The translations under genes and the position numbers were made by a program. DNA of 64,000 bases from the NCBI GenBank assembly GCA_030248225.1, contig JASANE010016403.1:1-64000 (forward strand), written 5' to 3'. The stretch comes from Trileptium ribeirensis (lineage: Eukaryota > Nematoda > Enoplea > Enoplida > Thoracostomopsidae). Shown in pieces: positions 23,991-35,621 of this stretch (the stretch's first letter is position 1; each line of letters begins with the position of its first letter). The notes beneath the pieces were generated by a model. The model saw only the letters and a program-made list of their open reading frames with translations. It did not search any database and was not told the DNA's origin.

Positions 23991-24430
23991 TACTATATAG
24001 CTCCAGCGGTTCAAGAGATATTACCATTTTTATGTATTTTGGCTCCCATAGGCCCACGCAAAACCCTTTTGACCCAACCTTGCAGTGTAATTACTATAGC
24101 AGCACACCGTTTGCAACTACATAGAGGCTGATTTACTTTACAGAATGAGACCAAACATATAGCTGCAGCGGTTGGTGGAATGTGACCATTTTCGTGTATT
24201 TTGGTCCCATGGGACCATTGAAAAACTATTTTTGACCCAACCATGCAGCAAAATAATGAAAATGACATCACAGTATTTGCAGGTATTTAGAGGATGAAAT
24301 GCTGTTCTAAATAAGACCAAACACATTTATAGCTTGGGCGGCGAAGGTATTACTATTTTCGTGTATTTTGGATACATTTTAGATCTCGCCGTGACCCATA
24401 TCCTGCATTCTGAGAGAATCGCGTAGCAAA
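23991..24430. repeat. Three tandem units of about 165-170 bp
   Basis: TATAGCTCCAGCGGTTC (23996), TATAGCTGCAGCGGTTG (24159) and TATAGCTTGGGCGGCG (24331) each start a unit. The units continue with ATTACCATTTT/GTGACCATTTTC, GTGTATTTTGG, CCCATAGG/CCCATGGG, TTTGACCCAACC and TGCAG. Diverged single units with the same words (CCGTTTTC, TTTTGG, GACCAA, TATATAGCTGG) lie near 37200-37330, 41260-41350 and 41990-42130, so the family is dispersed as well as tandem. Confidence 0.7.
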
Positions 24431-25137
24431 GCATTATACATGGCTCTATATAGACTTATTTCCTATACACAATGAGCCTAATTTGAGCCTGGTATCAACA
24501 CGGTTGCCGAGTTACAGTAAATAATATGATTTTTTGGTCGAGCACGTTTGGTCTGTTTTTTTCGTTGGGAAGCTGTTGGAATCGGGCTTCGTACCTAACT
24601 GAAATAATTATAGATTTCAAGCTTTCAAACGACCTATCGCACGAGGCAATCCGTCCAACCGAAGTTGAGTTATGTGTATCACCCTAAAAAACCCTGAAAT
24701 AAACCCGTGAAATTTCTTCGCCTTGCTCGTTTCATTCACTCAGAATTTAATCAGAGATAAACAAGAATCGCAGTGCATATAGTTAACCAGATGTACCCAA
24801 TAAAATCTGTAAATGCCTATAACGGGTGGATGTGGTTGGTAGCACAGACGGATAGAATGAAACCAAAATACCGGTTTTAAGTCAACGAACATATCGATTT
24901 TGTTCTGATAGGCACCGTGCTGCTGGTGCCAGCGATTTGATTTGACGGTTTCCATGACGAGTGAATTTGCGATACATCTCGCAATATTTCCTATGTTCGA
25001 CGCAGTGGATGCAAAAGCTTCTTTTTTAACCCGAAAATTTTTCCATAGAGCGAACAGCAGCAGCCTGAGTCAACCCGGAGTGACGTTGTTGTGGTGCGGT
25101 TTCGGGTCATTACGCAGATTATCTGCGAGATGTTGTC
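24431..25137. other. No gene supported
   Basis: A minus-strand frame at 24740-24955 and a longer open stretch to about 25070 may continue the possible exon at 25138-25575. Two frames are open over part of it, and none shows a recognised motif. Confidence 0.3.
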
Positions 25138-25575
25138 TTAGGATCGATTTGACTTTAGCGTCTTTGCTATGATTTTGGTCTGTGCCGAAGTTTCTGACAC
25201 AGCAATTGTTGCATCAGTTACCCAGTACACTCTCTTTAATGAACGATTCTGGAAAAGTGTGACGTCCTTTGCACTGAGGGCGGCGATTTTTAGTGATTTC
25301 CAGTAACATTCAACGGCTTCTAGATCGATGGGTGGTATCAATCGATAAGATACGCTTACGATGTACTCATAACGCACGCTGGAATCCCGAAGAGCTTCGA
25401 AATCCGCTGTGTTTTTGTCCCGATAGAAGCGTTTTCCGTTCAGTTTCACTTCAGACATCACAATGACCATGCCCTGCTCTGATGAGAACCGATGTCGGCA
25501 GAATGTGCAGCAGTCAGTGAAGGACGATACAATATTCTTGCATGCCAGAACGGGACCTAACTGGGAGAAAATTTC
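25138..25575 (-). CDS. Possible protein-coding exon, function unknown
   Basis: On the minus strand the frame is open from a good acceptor (TCGTCACAG, ending at 25576) through 25138, about 145 codons. The codons look protein-like: EIFSQLGPVLACKN, then a Cys/His-rich DCCTFCRHRFSSEQG, KLNGKRFYRDKN and a hydrophobic/acidic alternation after it. CC-x2-C-x-H could be part of a metal site. I do not recognise a family. It could be an exon of a host gene whose other exons lie outside, or a fragment of a transposon protein. An internal ATG at 25470 would give a 110-residue product without the cysteine cluster. Confidence 0.35.
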   Translation of the reverse strand, partial: EIFSQLGPVLACKNIVSSFTDCCTFCRHRFSSEQGMVIVMSEVKLNGKRFYRDKNTADFEALRDSSVRYEYIVSVSYRLIPPIDLEAVECYWKSLKIAALSAKDVTLFQNRSLKRVYWVTDATIAVSETSAQTKIIAKTLKSNRS

Positions 25576-25734
25576 CTGTGACGATTACTACTCTCAAATA
25601 AGATAGCCCCTGCCAGCAGATGATTCTTAGATCTACTTGCTAGTAAATTTATCCTACTTTCCATCGTAATTAACCCTATCCACCGCTTATGATATTCTAA
25701 GAACGGGATACGCTCTCCATAGGTAGTCTGTTTT

Positions 25735-25985
25735 ACCTTAAAGTGATTTCAAATTACCTGTGAGTTATTCAAAATTACCTGCAAGTAATTTTTACTTGCG
25801 GGTAATTTTGTCCTGCCTGCAGGTAATTATTTACCTGCAAGTAATGTTTTATCTGCGAGTAAAATTTACCGTACTGGTGGATAATTTTTTTCATGCAGGA
25901 AAGTTTTTATGCGATTAATTTTTTAACACACAGGTAAGGTTTTTACTGGCAAGTAGGAGTAATGGTGTTTTATCTGTAGTGTTGT
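25735..25985. repeat. Degenerate TTACCTGCAAGTAATTTT repeat block
   Basis: Short words such as TTACCTGC, AGTAATTTT, GGTAATTTTGTCCTGCC and CCTGCAGG recur about every 15-35 bases on both strands. The block is strongly self-complementary because ATTACCTGC and GCAGGTAAT alternate. A second block of the same composition lies at 42185-42545. Confidence 0.8.
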
Positions 25986-28690
25986 AAAATAAGAGTAGGG
26001 CTACAATTGTCGTTGGCTAGAATTAACCTCGACAGAGTCTTCTTTCATTGCAGAATTTGCATTACCCATTCCCACAGTTGTGGTTCACTAGATAGTACAT
26101 AAGTACAGAAGAAATAATCCATTCATGCGTGTCAGCAATTACATGACGAGTCATTGGGCATAAGAGAGTCATTGTTAATAATACCGTAAATTTTTTTTTA
26201 TCTTCGTTTTAGAATACGAGTAGGTATTTAGCCTTTCTGCTATTTAGCAGGCTAACTGAAATTAGTCGCATTGATTAAGCGTTTATATAAATTTTTGATG
26301 CTCGCTTATGGAACATTATTGTTGTGTTACTTTAAATTTTGTCTTGTTTGTGGGTTTATATAGCATTTTTAAATCTTTCAGCATTGGGACAGTGGGATTT
26401 TCAGATTTAATAAAACGACAACTTTTTTGAAAAGTTCTGCAGTTGTTTAAAACGCATACGCTGCTAGTTATATAAAATGTAGAAATTAACGAGCTTTCCG
26501 AATGTGCTAATAGCCGCGTCTTTTATGAGCTACTAAGCCAACTATAAATGTGCTGTTGATGTTGAAAATTTTAGCAGCACCCGTCGAACAGTAGCCAAAT
26601 ATACATGACTGTCACCACGTGGTTTGATTTTTTGTTAAAACGATTTTAGTTTTATTGAGACATGCTTTAACCATGCAAATGCTGTAGGAATCTTACACGA
26701 GGAATTAGCACTTTCCCGCATAATGTCATGCAGCGTACATTGTGAAGCAGTGCGCTAATCGAGATTGTAGCACAGCGTGCGCTTGCACATGCGCTGCAAT
26801 TCCTTCGGTCTGCGATGTTCCTTAAGGAACTGAGCAACTACTTCTAAATAGCGTGATAGCTTGGGTATGAGGCTCGCAGTCAAACAATCCAGGAACAAGG
26901 CACCGCTGCGGCATACGATTGTTCAGCGTTGTCGAAGTCACACATTAATTGACGCGGCAAAGGGTTAATGTACAGCAAGTATCCTACAAATGTTCAGTTA
27001 TAGTTGTTGACAACTCAGCTGGTAGGTATTCTATGTGCTTATATGAACTTAACAAATAAATTTAACAAATTTGAATGAAATTCTGAGCTAATTTTGTCGT
27101 AATACGACATACAGGATCCAATTTGACAATAAATCATAAACAACATATGCTTTGGTCTTCCAGTATGGCATAGTAGCAGGCAGATGTGCCCCCAGAACTT
27201 TTGTCTTGCGACTTTTCCGATGTAAAGGGAGATGTCCGATGCCTTAATTAACATTACTACGTGACTGTAGGTAGAGGGAGATCCAGCTGGAGACTATACA
27301 GTGTCATTTCGAAATTTGGCGTAGACGTTTTTAAAGAGGGGAGCTTGAAAATCAGTTGCACATCCAGAGTGGTCTCCGGTATTAGGTGTCCCCGCACTCC
27401 TCTTAGTATGTCACTGATACCAGGGATGGGCGTAGACACGGGGACTAGGCCAATCAATCGGTGGACTATTTAGCAGATGCGTAGGACAATGGTGCGAAGT
27501 GTCGATCCCCGTCTGGGAGGTAGTTCACCCCCCTCCCGCCCCCCCCCCAGGTTCCGGTCATCGCCCCGCTGAAACGACGTGGTAAAGTTTAACGATAATC
27601 GGCGAAAGATTGGCAAAAATTGTTGGAAGATTGCCAAGCATTAGGGAATATTTTGAGCCATAATAATTTTGAAAATATAAGCTCCCTGTCCCCACACACC
27701 CACCTCCAACGAAGCACCCGCTATTCCCCCCGCACCATTCGATTCGGAAAAACGAGCTTGATCAAGCGATCCGATCTATAACGAAATTAAGTCACAATAA
27801 AAACGTGCTGAATTTAGAACAACCTAAAAGAATAAAATATCGAAAGTAAAAGTGAAAAGTTAATACATGTTAATTAAATGCTAAACGCCCCTAGTGGCGA
27901 GATCGTAACTACAGTAGGGACTCCTAGTAACTACTGAATTATCTTTTATGCCTTAATTTCAATAAAACTATAGTTGCTCGAAAAGACAGCGTTCAATACG
28001 TGGAACAATTAATATTTATGCCTAAGCGGAACAAATACTCGATGAGATCCAAAGAATTGGAATTGGGTTGAAAAGATGAGTTGTTCGGTCTCATCTTGCC
28101 AAAAAATTTTATATCCCAATATGTAAAAAGGACACATGAAGTTGTACCGGAGCACACAGGCGTTAAAACAAAAATTCGCAAATTTACAAGTTTAACAATG
28201 CAAAGCCATGAAAATACGGTTTTCAGCGACAATAGGTAGAGATGTTGAGCGAGCAATCCAAGTCTCAATATCGCTTATCGCTGCAGTTTACGCCCATACA
28301 AAATTTTGAGCCCTGGCCGACATCGATACGACCAGCTGTTGTTTAGTTATGAGTGTCACCGTATTTAATGGAAATAAAAATTGCAAGGTCCAACTGCCAC
28401 TAGTTATGGGTCATATTTATATGACACATGGCCCAACTACATGAGGTAGTTGGAATACAGCAGCAGCAGGAACAGAAGCATACAATTTCCTTAAGTATAT
28501 CGTTAAATAATTATAGAATTTTCTATATATAGATAAAAATATATAACAATAAATAATATTGTATAAAATATATATTATAATTTCGATGTATTAGATATGT
28601 AGAAATATATTAGATTAGGGTGCGTGAGTCGCAAGAAGACAAAACGGGAAATGAACACGTAATCCATTATGAAAGTAATAAGATCGCGGT
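25986..28690. other. No gene supported
   Basis: Non-coding in appearance. A stretch at 27257-27473 is open on both strands but matches nothing I recognise. A C-run with CCC-rich flanks lies at 27525-27560. A weak tRNA-like box-B word (GTGTCGATCCCC) occurs near 27500. Confidence 0.35.
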
Positions 28691-31066
28691 AAAGAAACCC
28701 GGTGTTCAATCACAGAACATGAATGCCTAGCAGTAATTCGGGCGGTCCAACATTTGAGGCCATAGTTATTGGGAAACCATACAACCAGCATCACGGATCA
28801 CGCGCCGTTGGTCCAAATGCTGAACATGAAATGACCACTAGAGCAAATGACCGTGAGACTGGCTCTATTCTCTAATACGAATATACAATCGTATACAAGC
28901 CTTGGCGATACCAGGAAAATGTCGATTGTATGTCAAGAGTAGTCCCCGGAACCGAGAATTTGAAATCAGAAGGTTAACAAGTAAAGAGTTAATACAAACC
29001 GCTAACGATCAAAAGAACAGGCGGAAACAAACTTCACGCGATTCAAATAAAAACCAAAGAAGCAGAAAGGAAAAGAACTTAAAAAGACCAACGAAAAAGG
29101 AAACCAAAGAATGAAAAAGTATCGAACAGCTGCAGTGGATCAGGAAGAATCCGATTCAGGAATATCTCTAATATTGGAAACGGAGGTAGTAGTACAACCA
29201 ACCTAAAGAGAAGACAGGCAATGGTCCGGCATCGAACATCAAGAAGAGGCAAAGAACTACTTACTAGCGGAGAACGAAAGGTATACAATCGAAACAGTCA
29301 AAAGAACTTACGACAATGGTGAAGAAAAATCCTCAAGGAAGAAAATATTTACGATGTCAGAAAGGTCAAACAAAGAACGGACCTAAGGGGAAATCTAGCG
29401 AAAAAGGAAATGAACAACAACAGACAGAAAACACTCTAGTAACTGAAAGCGTAATGTCAGTTAGGGATGGCATTGAAGAAGAAGAGCAACCACTCGAAAT
29501 TGCAGGCGAAACCTCAGATGAAGACACCATACTGGTATTGTAGAATCAAGAAAGTCAAACTGAGCAACCAATATTACAACGCCGAAAGCGACCAAAAATC
29601 AAGGTTCGAGTTGAACAGTCGGAAGAAACGAATCAAATGTCGGAACAAAACATAGAAGTGGAACGACAAGATGAAAGAATTTAATCAGAAAACGAATTAG
29701 ATCAACCAGACGTACCCGAAGAGCCAGAAACAAATGATGCGGAGATGTACTCAGAATACTTTAGATTCGAACCACCATGGACACCAGAAATACTGGTGCG
29801 CGCACAAAACGAAGACCCGTGCATCCACTCTTTCAAACACTACATTGAGCACAACGAATTTTTGGATACAACTCCTTAATTCGAAAAGAGATGGATTGTA
29901 ACGCATGAACATCAATTCATCATCTTTAGCGGTAACTTGTATCTATTGAGCAGGAAAATCGACCATAACAAACTGAACTTTAAGAATTCCAAATCGTGAT
30001 GCCCTTTGATTTTCGACGACCGTTATACGAATATGGAGGATTTGAGAAGGTATGGTCGAACATAACGAGAAAGTTCTTCTGGCCGCGATCTAAGACAACA
30101 CATAGAAGAATGTATTCCACGCACCCAATTTAGCCAGGGTCCCATGTGAAGAAACCCACTACAACCGATCAAAGCGTTAGCACTCATCGATATTATTGGT
30201 CCTCTACCACAAACGCAAACAGGCAACAAGTATATCATTTGCTTCATGGATTACTTCACGAAATGTCCCGAGGAGTCAAACGGCTAACATAATTACAAAA
30301 TTCTTCATTGAAAGAATTTTGTGTCGACATAGAGTATCCCGAGTAGTATTAACCGATCAAGGCCCTTCCTTTACTGCCGAAAACTTCAAGAAAGAATTAG
30401 CGCAAATTTTTACAAAGAATGTGTATACCGCGCCATATCATCACCACGTGAGTGGGTTGGTCGAAAGAGGGAACCAAACGCTCAAAGCAATGCATAACCC
30501 AAAAACAGAATTTGTTCCTGACAAATGGGATGAATTCCTGGAACCACTATGTTTTGCATACAGAACTGCCGTCCACGCTTCAACCGGTGAAACCCCATTC
30601 TTCTTATTACATGACCGCGATCCAGATTTACCTACAGTAAACCCAATCCATGGATATTTAACGGCAACAACAGACGAATGATACTCACCACAGTTAATCG
30701 ACAAATTAACGGTAGCATGGAAACAAACGCGGAAAAGACTATTCTTAGGGAAAAATAGTATAAACAGTATTTCGATCTGAGAGCTCAGAAAAAAAGAAAA
30801 GAACGGCGATCTTGTTTTAGTAAATCGGCATAAATCATCGATGGCCCCTTATAGTGGTGTCGTATCACCCGGAATTCGGTAGACTCTTCCGTGTGGTCGA
30901 GGTCAACTTCCCGAATATCTTATTGGTAAAGGTATGTAGCGCAACTCATCGTCTAAAATGGTACAACTGCACGGAATTAAAACATTTCGGTAGTGATGCA
31001 GAAGATTATGCAGGTCACGAAGCAAAATTAAGGCGCGTTCAAAAAGAATCACGCAACGAGCTGTAA
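28691..31066 (+). pseudogene. Gypsy-type retrotransposon pol relic (RNase H, spacer, integrase, C-terminal tail)
   Basis: In order on the plus strand: ITEHECLAVIRA (about 28709-28760) and TDHAPLVQ (about 28793) are the RNase H landmarks after a Gypsy reverse transcriptase. A basic/acidic spacer with several stops follows (28935-29850). Next comes a weak integrase zinc-binding region (29860-30190), and then the integrase core at 30196-30681 with VLTDQGPSFTAENF, VERGNQTLK and a DKWDEFLEPLCFAYR segment. After a stop, the tail LFRVVEVNFPNILLVKV (from 30878) matches the post-integrase segment of Gypsy pol. Frameshifts and stops break it throughout, and the reverse transcriptase, protease and gag are missing. 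No LTR pair was identified. Confidence 0.8.
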
Positions 31067-31129
31067 CAAGGGGACGTGGGCTCTTTATGAACTGGTGAAT
31101 GTAATTAAGTTAATCAAGACAAACTACTG

Positions 31130-32010
31130 GCGATCGAGTTCGTAGACTCTGAACTTATTGAAACATTTGAAAATGCAGGAAATGCTCGTGTTGGACTCTA
31201 AACAACCTAAATTGCATTTACAGCTCAATATTTCCAGGCTACGTACGTCCTAGCACATCATTTATGGCATTAAGAATTTGTTTCGACTCAAATTAGGGCT
31301 AGCCGGGTGGCGGAATATGTTGACACCAAGTTATTACAATCCTTGTCATACTACACCTCTGTCACTATCAATAGGTAGGAAAATTGGTCTGGAAACGTTG
31401 AATCGCGGGAATTTCAATTCCTGGTGTCACCTGATTTAAGGCACATGTTGATCGAGCATTATCATACAAAAATATGGCGGACATTTAGGTTTATATAAGA
31501 TATATGCAAAAATGACCAGAAAATATTTTTGGCCAAATATCAAGGTTGATATGTACAAATTCATGCATACCGCGACGCGCTCCAAATACGATCCGTCGAA
31601 GAAATGTGCTACAGCCTATAAAAGCTTTAGCGCCCAAACGTATGCTCGGCATAGATATTATAGGCATATTGCTCGAAAGGCAACAAGTGTAATGTATGCT
31701 TTACGGATTATCTTTCCAAGTGGTCCGAAGCTTTCGCAACCAAAAATTAAACCACAAAAATTAACAAAATTGTTCGTCAAAACACTGTTTGCAAACACGG
31801 TGTGTCTCATGTAGTTACTATAGATCAAGCCCGAATGTTTAATCTCCGAAGATTTCGCGAAAGAACTCCGTCAAATCGGCACGAAAAAAGAGTATTCCGC
31901 CACGTATCACCGTCAAACGACAGTTTTGATTTTTCATACAACGATTTGTCTTTAAGAGTGAATTTCAGAACAATACCAACACAATCTGAAGATCACATAT
32001 TTTAATAACA
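31130..32010 (+). pseudogene. Second, more decayed Gypsy integrase fragment
   Basis: Scattered over three frames are HMLIEHYHTKI (about 31443-31475, zinc-binding region), KMTRKYFWPNIKVDMYKF (31509-31570), a DYLSKWSEAF-type core word (about 31700-31735) and the NTVCKHGVSHVVTIDQARMF counterpart of the VLTDQG block (31790-31840). These repeat the domain order already passed at 29860-30400, so a second related element, not a continuation, lies here. It is truncated at both ends. Confidence 0.65.
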
Positions 32011-33029
32011 AAAATTTAAAATTACTTTAATTTTTAAACAAAACTTAAAAAGTTTTATTTGCAGCAAGCGTAATTACAAAAAGTGCCTGGAGCAAGTTGG
32101 GGCAATTTTAAAATTTTTTATAACATTAACTAATTTGGTGTTACGGCCAAGTCTAAGCGCTTCAAAAATGCCATATCCGTGATAAACGACATCGATAACA
32201 CTCGAGCGCAATTTTTTCATTTCGTAGTCGGCACCGCGAGATGTATAATATGCACCAAAATAATTGCTTTACACTGATTATTCATCGAAAAGTAAGCAAT
32301 TTCTGTTTGAAAATGCTAAAAATGAGCTAACACGGTTAACTATTTCATTACGAATTGACTATTTTACTACTAATTAACTAAAACTAATTTTGACAAAACT
32401 ATATCTCTTAAACCTGAAGAATATTAGGCCTGTCAAAAAACATTTAATCGGCCCAGTAGTGACGAATTCGACGGACGGACGGACAGACTTATCCGATTTT
32501 ACTCCATTTGACGAAAACAGAAACGCTTCGCTCCGCTCAGTTATGTGTTTATTATTATGTGTTGTTGTGCTTATGTGTATTAATAATTTTATTATTTGTT
32601 TTCGTCTCTATTCTGATCTTATTTATATAACTTTTTTTCAAATAAAATTTCTTTCTCTTTTTAGTTAGGCAAGTGATTTTAGATAGGGTAGTCTGTGCTT
32701 TCACCTTAATGTTTTTGTGTAAAACACGACAGGGCCAAATGGTGAATTAAATTACTGTTGTGTTAAACCAAATCGAGATCGATCTTAAATTTAAGATCTC
32801 AATACGACAATCTAAATATATATCATATAATAAATACTATTCAGTAGTGTAAAAGGCGCACTGTATCGTAGCTTAAAGCCCAGCGCATAGGATATTATAT
32901 AGGTTGGAAACTTGCCTATGTGGTATAGTCGTTTAGTTTTACGTAGCATACTTATGTTTTAAATATAGCGGTAGGAGCTTGAAGACGAAAACATGTCAGA
33001 AATAGCCGCTGAACAGTTCAGCTGGGGTG
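32011..33029. other. No gene recognised
   Basis: AT-rich. A short (GACG)n-like tract, GACGGACGGACGGACAGAC, lies at 32469-32488, and CGCTTCGCTCCGCTC lies near 32525. Both words are seen in repetitive DNA here (the second recurs near 42990). Confidence 0.4.
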
Positions 33030-33103
33030 AATTTTGAGCCCGCGATCTCCCCACCTTTTGATCCACAAGCAGCCGCTCTACCGACTGAGCCATTCCTCCC
33101 CCC
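33030..33103 (-). repeat. tRNA-like block (SINE head)
   Basis: On the minus strand GGAATGGCTCAGTCGGTAG gives a good box A, and GCGGGCTCAAAATTC gives a degenerate box B at roughly tRNA spacing. A run of G at the 5' end can pair with CACCCC at the 3' end, but the anticodon arm does not form. Read as a tRNA-derived SINE head or decayed tRNA. Confidence 0.5.
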
Positions 33104-33110
33104 ACATCAC

Positions 33111-33441
33111 CTTAGTTGTAAAGCTGCTATATGCGACAGTTCGTGGGTTGGGTTGACGTACAGAAAGCCAATAATGTGGAGGAATCGTGCCTTGCGCTGG
33201 TCCTTTCGCCCGGCGCTGCATAGCTGCATAAGTAACGGAATTTGTGGAATGACTGTGGGCAGAGTTCTCATGGCAAGTTCCTCTATAAACGGAAATATAT
33301 TGGTTATGGCATTTTCAGATGCTAGCTTTATAGGAATATGTATTAAGGCCGTATATAGAGCGTCTGTATCCGTGATCGATACAAAAATCAGTTTTGTAAC
33401 CAATTTGAGAGTGTTATGTACTGGTTCAACATGGGGAAGGT
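33111..33441 (-). CDS. Possible exon, function unknown
   Basis: A minus-strand frame of about 110 codons lies between a good acceptor (TGTCCCTACAG) and a donor-like AAG/GTGATG. The product is helical and hydrophobic in pattern (TLKLVTKLIFVSITDTD, FPFIEELAMR, FLHIIGFLYV). The opposite strand is also open for 171 codons, and the donor lies only about 8 bases from the tRNA-like block. It may therefore be part of a repeat. No family recognised. Confidence 0.25.
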
Positions 33442-34335
33442 CTGTAGGGACACATGCCGGTCGACTAATCAAACATTTTCGCCGGAACACTTATATATAT
33501 GTAATTTTTCTTCAACCATATACTAAATTCACATACTCTTAGTTTAGTTCTGACATGTATTACATAAAGTTTAGGGAGATGTTATCGCAAAACGTATTTA
33601 CGTAGCAACTCTGACTACTAAATTCGGAAAAATTCTGGTTTTAACTGTAAAGTACAAAACTATTGCTGTGGCAGAAACTCACACGGTGCACTGATTGTCA
33701 ATGTCCGCTTAAGTGCCAATATTTCCCCACCTGAAAAGTAAAAAAAAATTCATTAACACCCAGAATTCAAAAATCCCATTCTCACCACAAAAATAGATTA
33801 AATTAAGTAAAAAATTGGTTGAAAAATTGTGTTTTAACACCGTTTCTTAGACCATTGTTAACAGTCTTTTAAAACTTGTAGTTTTAAAATTTCGTTGCTA
33901 TCCACCCTCTGGGGTACCAGGTCCTAATTCATACCCATCATGTAAAAATTTCCAGCGAAAGGGAACACAGAGATATCTGAAGTAGTTGTGTTATTGTTCC
34001 CAGCCACACATATACATAATATATATAAACTATTTACTGACAGCGTCTTATATACATTACTGGAGCAGCGCTTTACACTAATTTATGGAAAGCAAGGATT
34101 TCGTTTTGGAAACAAAGATTACTGATTTCTATTCTATGTTTGCAACGTCTCAGCGATACTAAGACATCTTAGTTGAAATTCGCTAGCGTAGCGAGCGAAA
34201 TTGATTGAATTTCGAGGATATGTACCGGTTCATAATCATAATTAAAGTTGTATTTCGCTTTTTTCTCAAACCAGTCAAAATGTGAGAGTTAATGAAAATT
34301 TTTCTTTGCGATTAATCGCAAAATATGATAATATA
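33442..34335. other. No gene recognised
   Basis: AT-rich non-coding sequence upstream of the LRAT-like gene and its adjacent MITE. Confidence 0.4.
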
Positions 34336-34552
34336 CAGTACTCGCCTGAAATGATTGCTGTTCGTTCCATGTTCGCTGGATAAATTCAAAAATTTGTCCG
34401 AAATGTGTTCGGATTTTGTTCGAGTCGTGTTCGAAACTTTGACGCACTTTTTTAAATTTGTTCGAAGTTTGTTAGAAAATAAATAAATTTTGTTCGATTT
34501 CTGTTCGATGTTCGTTCGTTCGAAATGTGGCACTCATTTCTGGCCAGTACTG
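34336..34552. mobile_element. MITE with CAGTACTsGCC inverted ends
   Basis: The left end CAGTACTCGCCTGAAATGA matches the inverse of the right end, CAGTACTGGCCAGAAATGA, with two mismatches. The left flank is TA and the right flank is TG, a decayed TA target. The interior is full of GTTCGA/TGTTCG words. Related small elements lie at 39967, 44185, 44552 and 45881. Confidence 0.65.
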
Positions 34553-34810
34553 TGGTAATATGGAGGTTATTGTAGGTCTTTTGATAACTGTGGCCAAAAT
34601 TATCTTTGTTGTATTTGGTGAAATGTGGTGGTAAACTTTTTTGATTTGTAAAGCGCTGAAATGTATTATACGTATTAGACAACGGCAGTTAAACATATTG
34701 AAAACGTCTTATTCATTCTGTTTCTTGTACAGTTCTTTCAGCGTAGCAATGTAGTCTACTAATTTTACTACAATTCGTTCTCGTTCACACACGTCGTGTA
34801 ATTGTCTTTA

Positions 34811-34945
34811 ATGGGTGGATATCTTAGCAGTCTAGAGCGCGAACCGGAACCAGGTCGAGTGAGTGATTGGATGCTTGCGCGAAACTTAGTCGATCAAAAA
34901 CTTTACCCTGGGGATCGCATCGAGTTTGACCGTGGAACTTATCGG
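34811..34945 (+). CDS. LRAT/HRASLS-like acyltransferase-family protein, exon 1
   Basis: An ATG at 34811 starts 45 codons: MGGYLSSLE, then a short variable part, then LYPGDRIEFDRGTYR. The last block is the opening strand of LRAT-domain proteins (normally GDLIEFxRxxYxHWAVY). The exon stops at CGG followed by GTAGGT (34945/34946), phase 0, just before the expected His-Trp that carries the first catalytic histidine. Family knowledge: LRAT/PLAAT proteins are thiol acyltransferases or phospholipases of the NlpC/P60 fold, acting on lipids at membranes. The exon carrying HWAVY could not be located with confidence; a further exon is at 41621. Confidence 0.7.
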
Positions 34946-35283
34946 GTAGGTATTAAAGTTTTAGTATTTTTCGAAGTAATATAATGTTCGATGAGGAAAC
35001 ATAGTTTCCAGCATATAGCGACCTAATTCTTCGTCATGGCCTGTGGAATAATGCTAATATCTGGAGAGGTTAAGTTAACCTTACTCCAGGATATATCTGT
35101 CGTCGAATAACTATCTGTAGATGCCGTATAAGTTATAGACACTTTTTTCGAATGCCTTATTTAACCCTAAAAGATATCCGTCTTCACATACGTTTGCAGT
35201 CATACGCTTGAACTTCCTTACAAGGCCGTTTGAAGTCTGCGTTGTGGTTGCTATGTTACTCCGTGTAAGCCACTAGAGATGAA

Positions 35284-35291
35284 AAAGATTG
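35284..35291. repeat. Merlin target-site duplication, left copy
   Basis: AAAGATTG, directly outside the left inverted repeat. An identical copy follows the right inverted repeat at 37291-37298. Eight bases is the usual size for Merlin elements. Confidence 0.85.
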
Positions 35292-35499
35292 GGCGCAATC
35301 CCAGTTGGGGGGAGTAATTCAACCAACCATGTAATTTTTCTGAAATGACATCTTTTATACTAAATCCGCCCTCCTGAGTCGATTGGTGCCATTGGCAGAC
35401 CTCTCCGACTTGTCGTTCTTCACATATCAGGGACGGCAGACAATTGTCGGCCCTAGCTCCGCCTTGCAGTTCATTTTCACAGTTTTTTCCGTTTACGAC

Positions 35500-35600
35500 T
35501 AAGCCTTATACTAAGCCTAAGCCTAACTCTTAGACTAACCTTAAGCCTCCTCGCCTGCGTTTGCCGGTACAGTACTTTACTAAACCCTAAGCCAAGGTTA
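35500..35600. repeat. Degenerate telomere-like CCTAAG repeats inside Merlin, 5' side
   Basis: CTAAGCCT, CTAAGCCTAAGCCTAAC, TTAAGCCT and CCCTAAGCC words cluster just upstream of the transposase frame. The unit equals TTAGGC on the other strand. The run is interrupted and imperfect. Confidence 0.7.
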
Positions 35601-35621
35601 ATTTTATTTTTAGATAAATAA

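Noticed and set aside
27257..27473. Frames open on both strands
   Set aside because: Neither translation matches a family, and there is no context. Kept only as an unexplained open stretch.
33027..33542. 171-codon plus-strand frame
   Set aside because: It begins inside a tRNA-like block and overlaps a more protein-like minus-strand frame. No motif.
35390..35420. CATTGG (His-Trp) as the LRAT catalytic block
   Set aside because: Surrounding residues do not match, and the position lies within the Merlin element.
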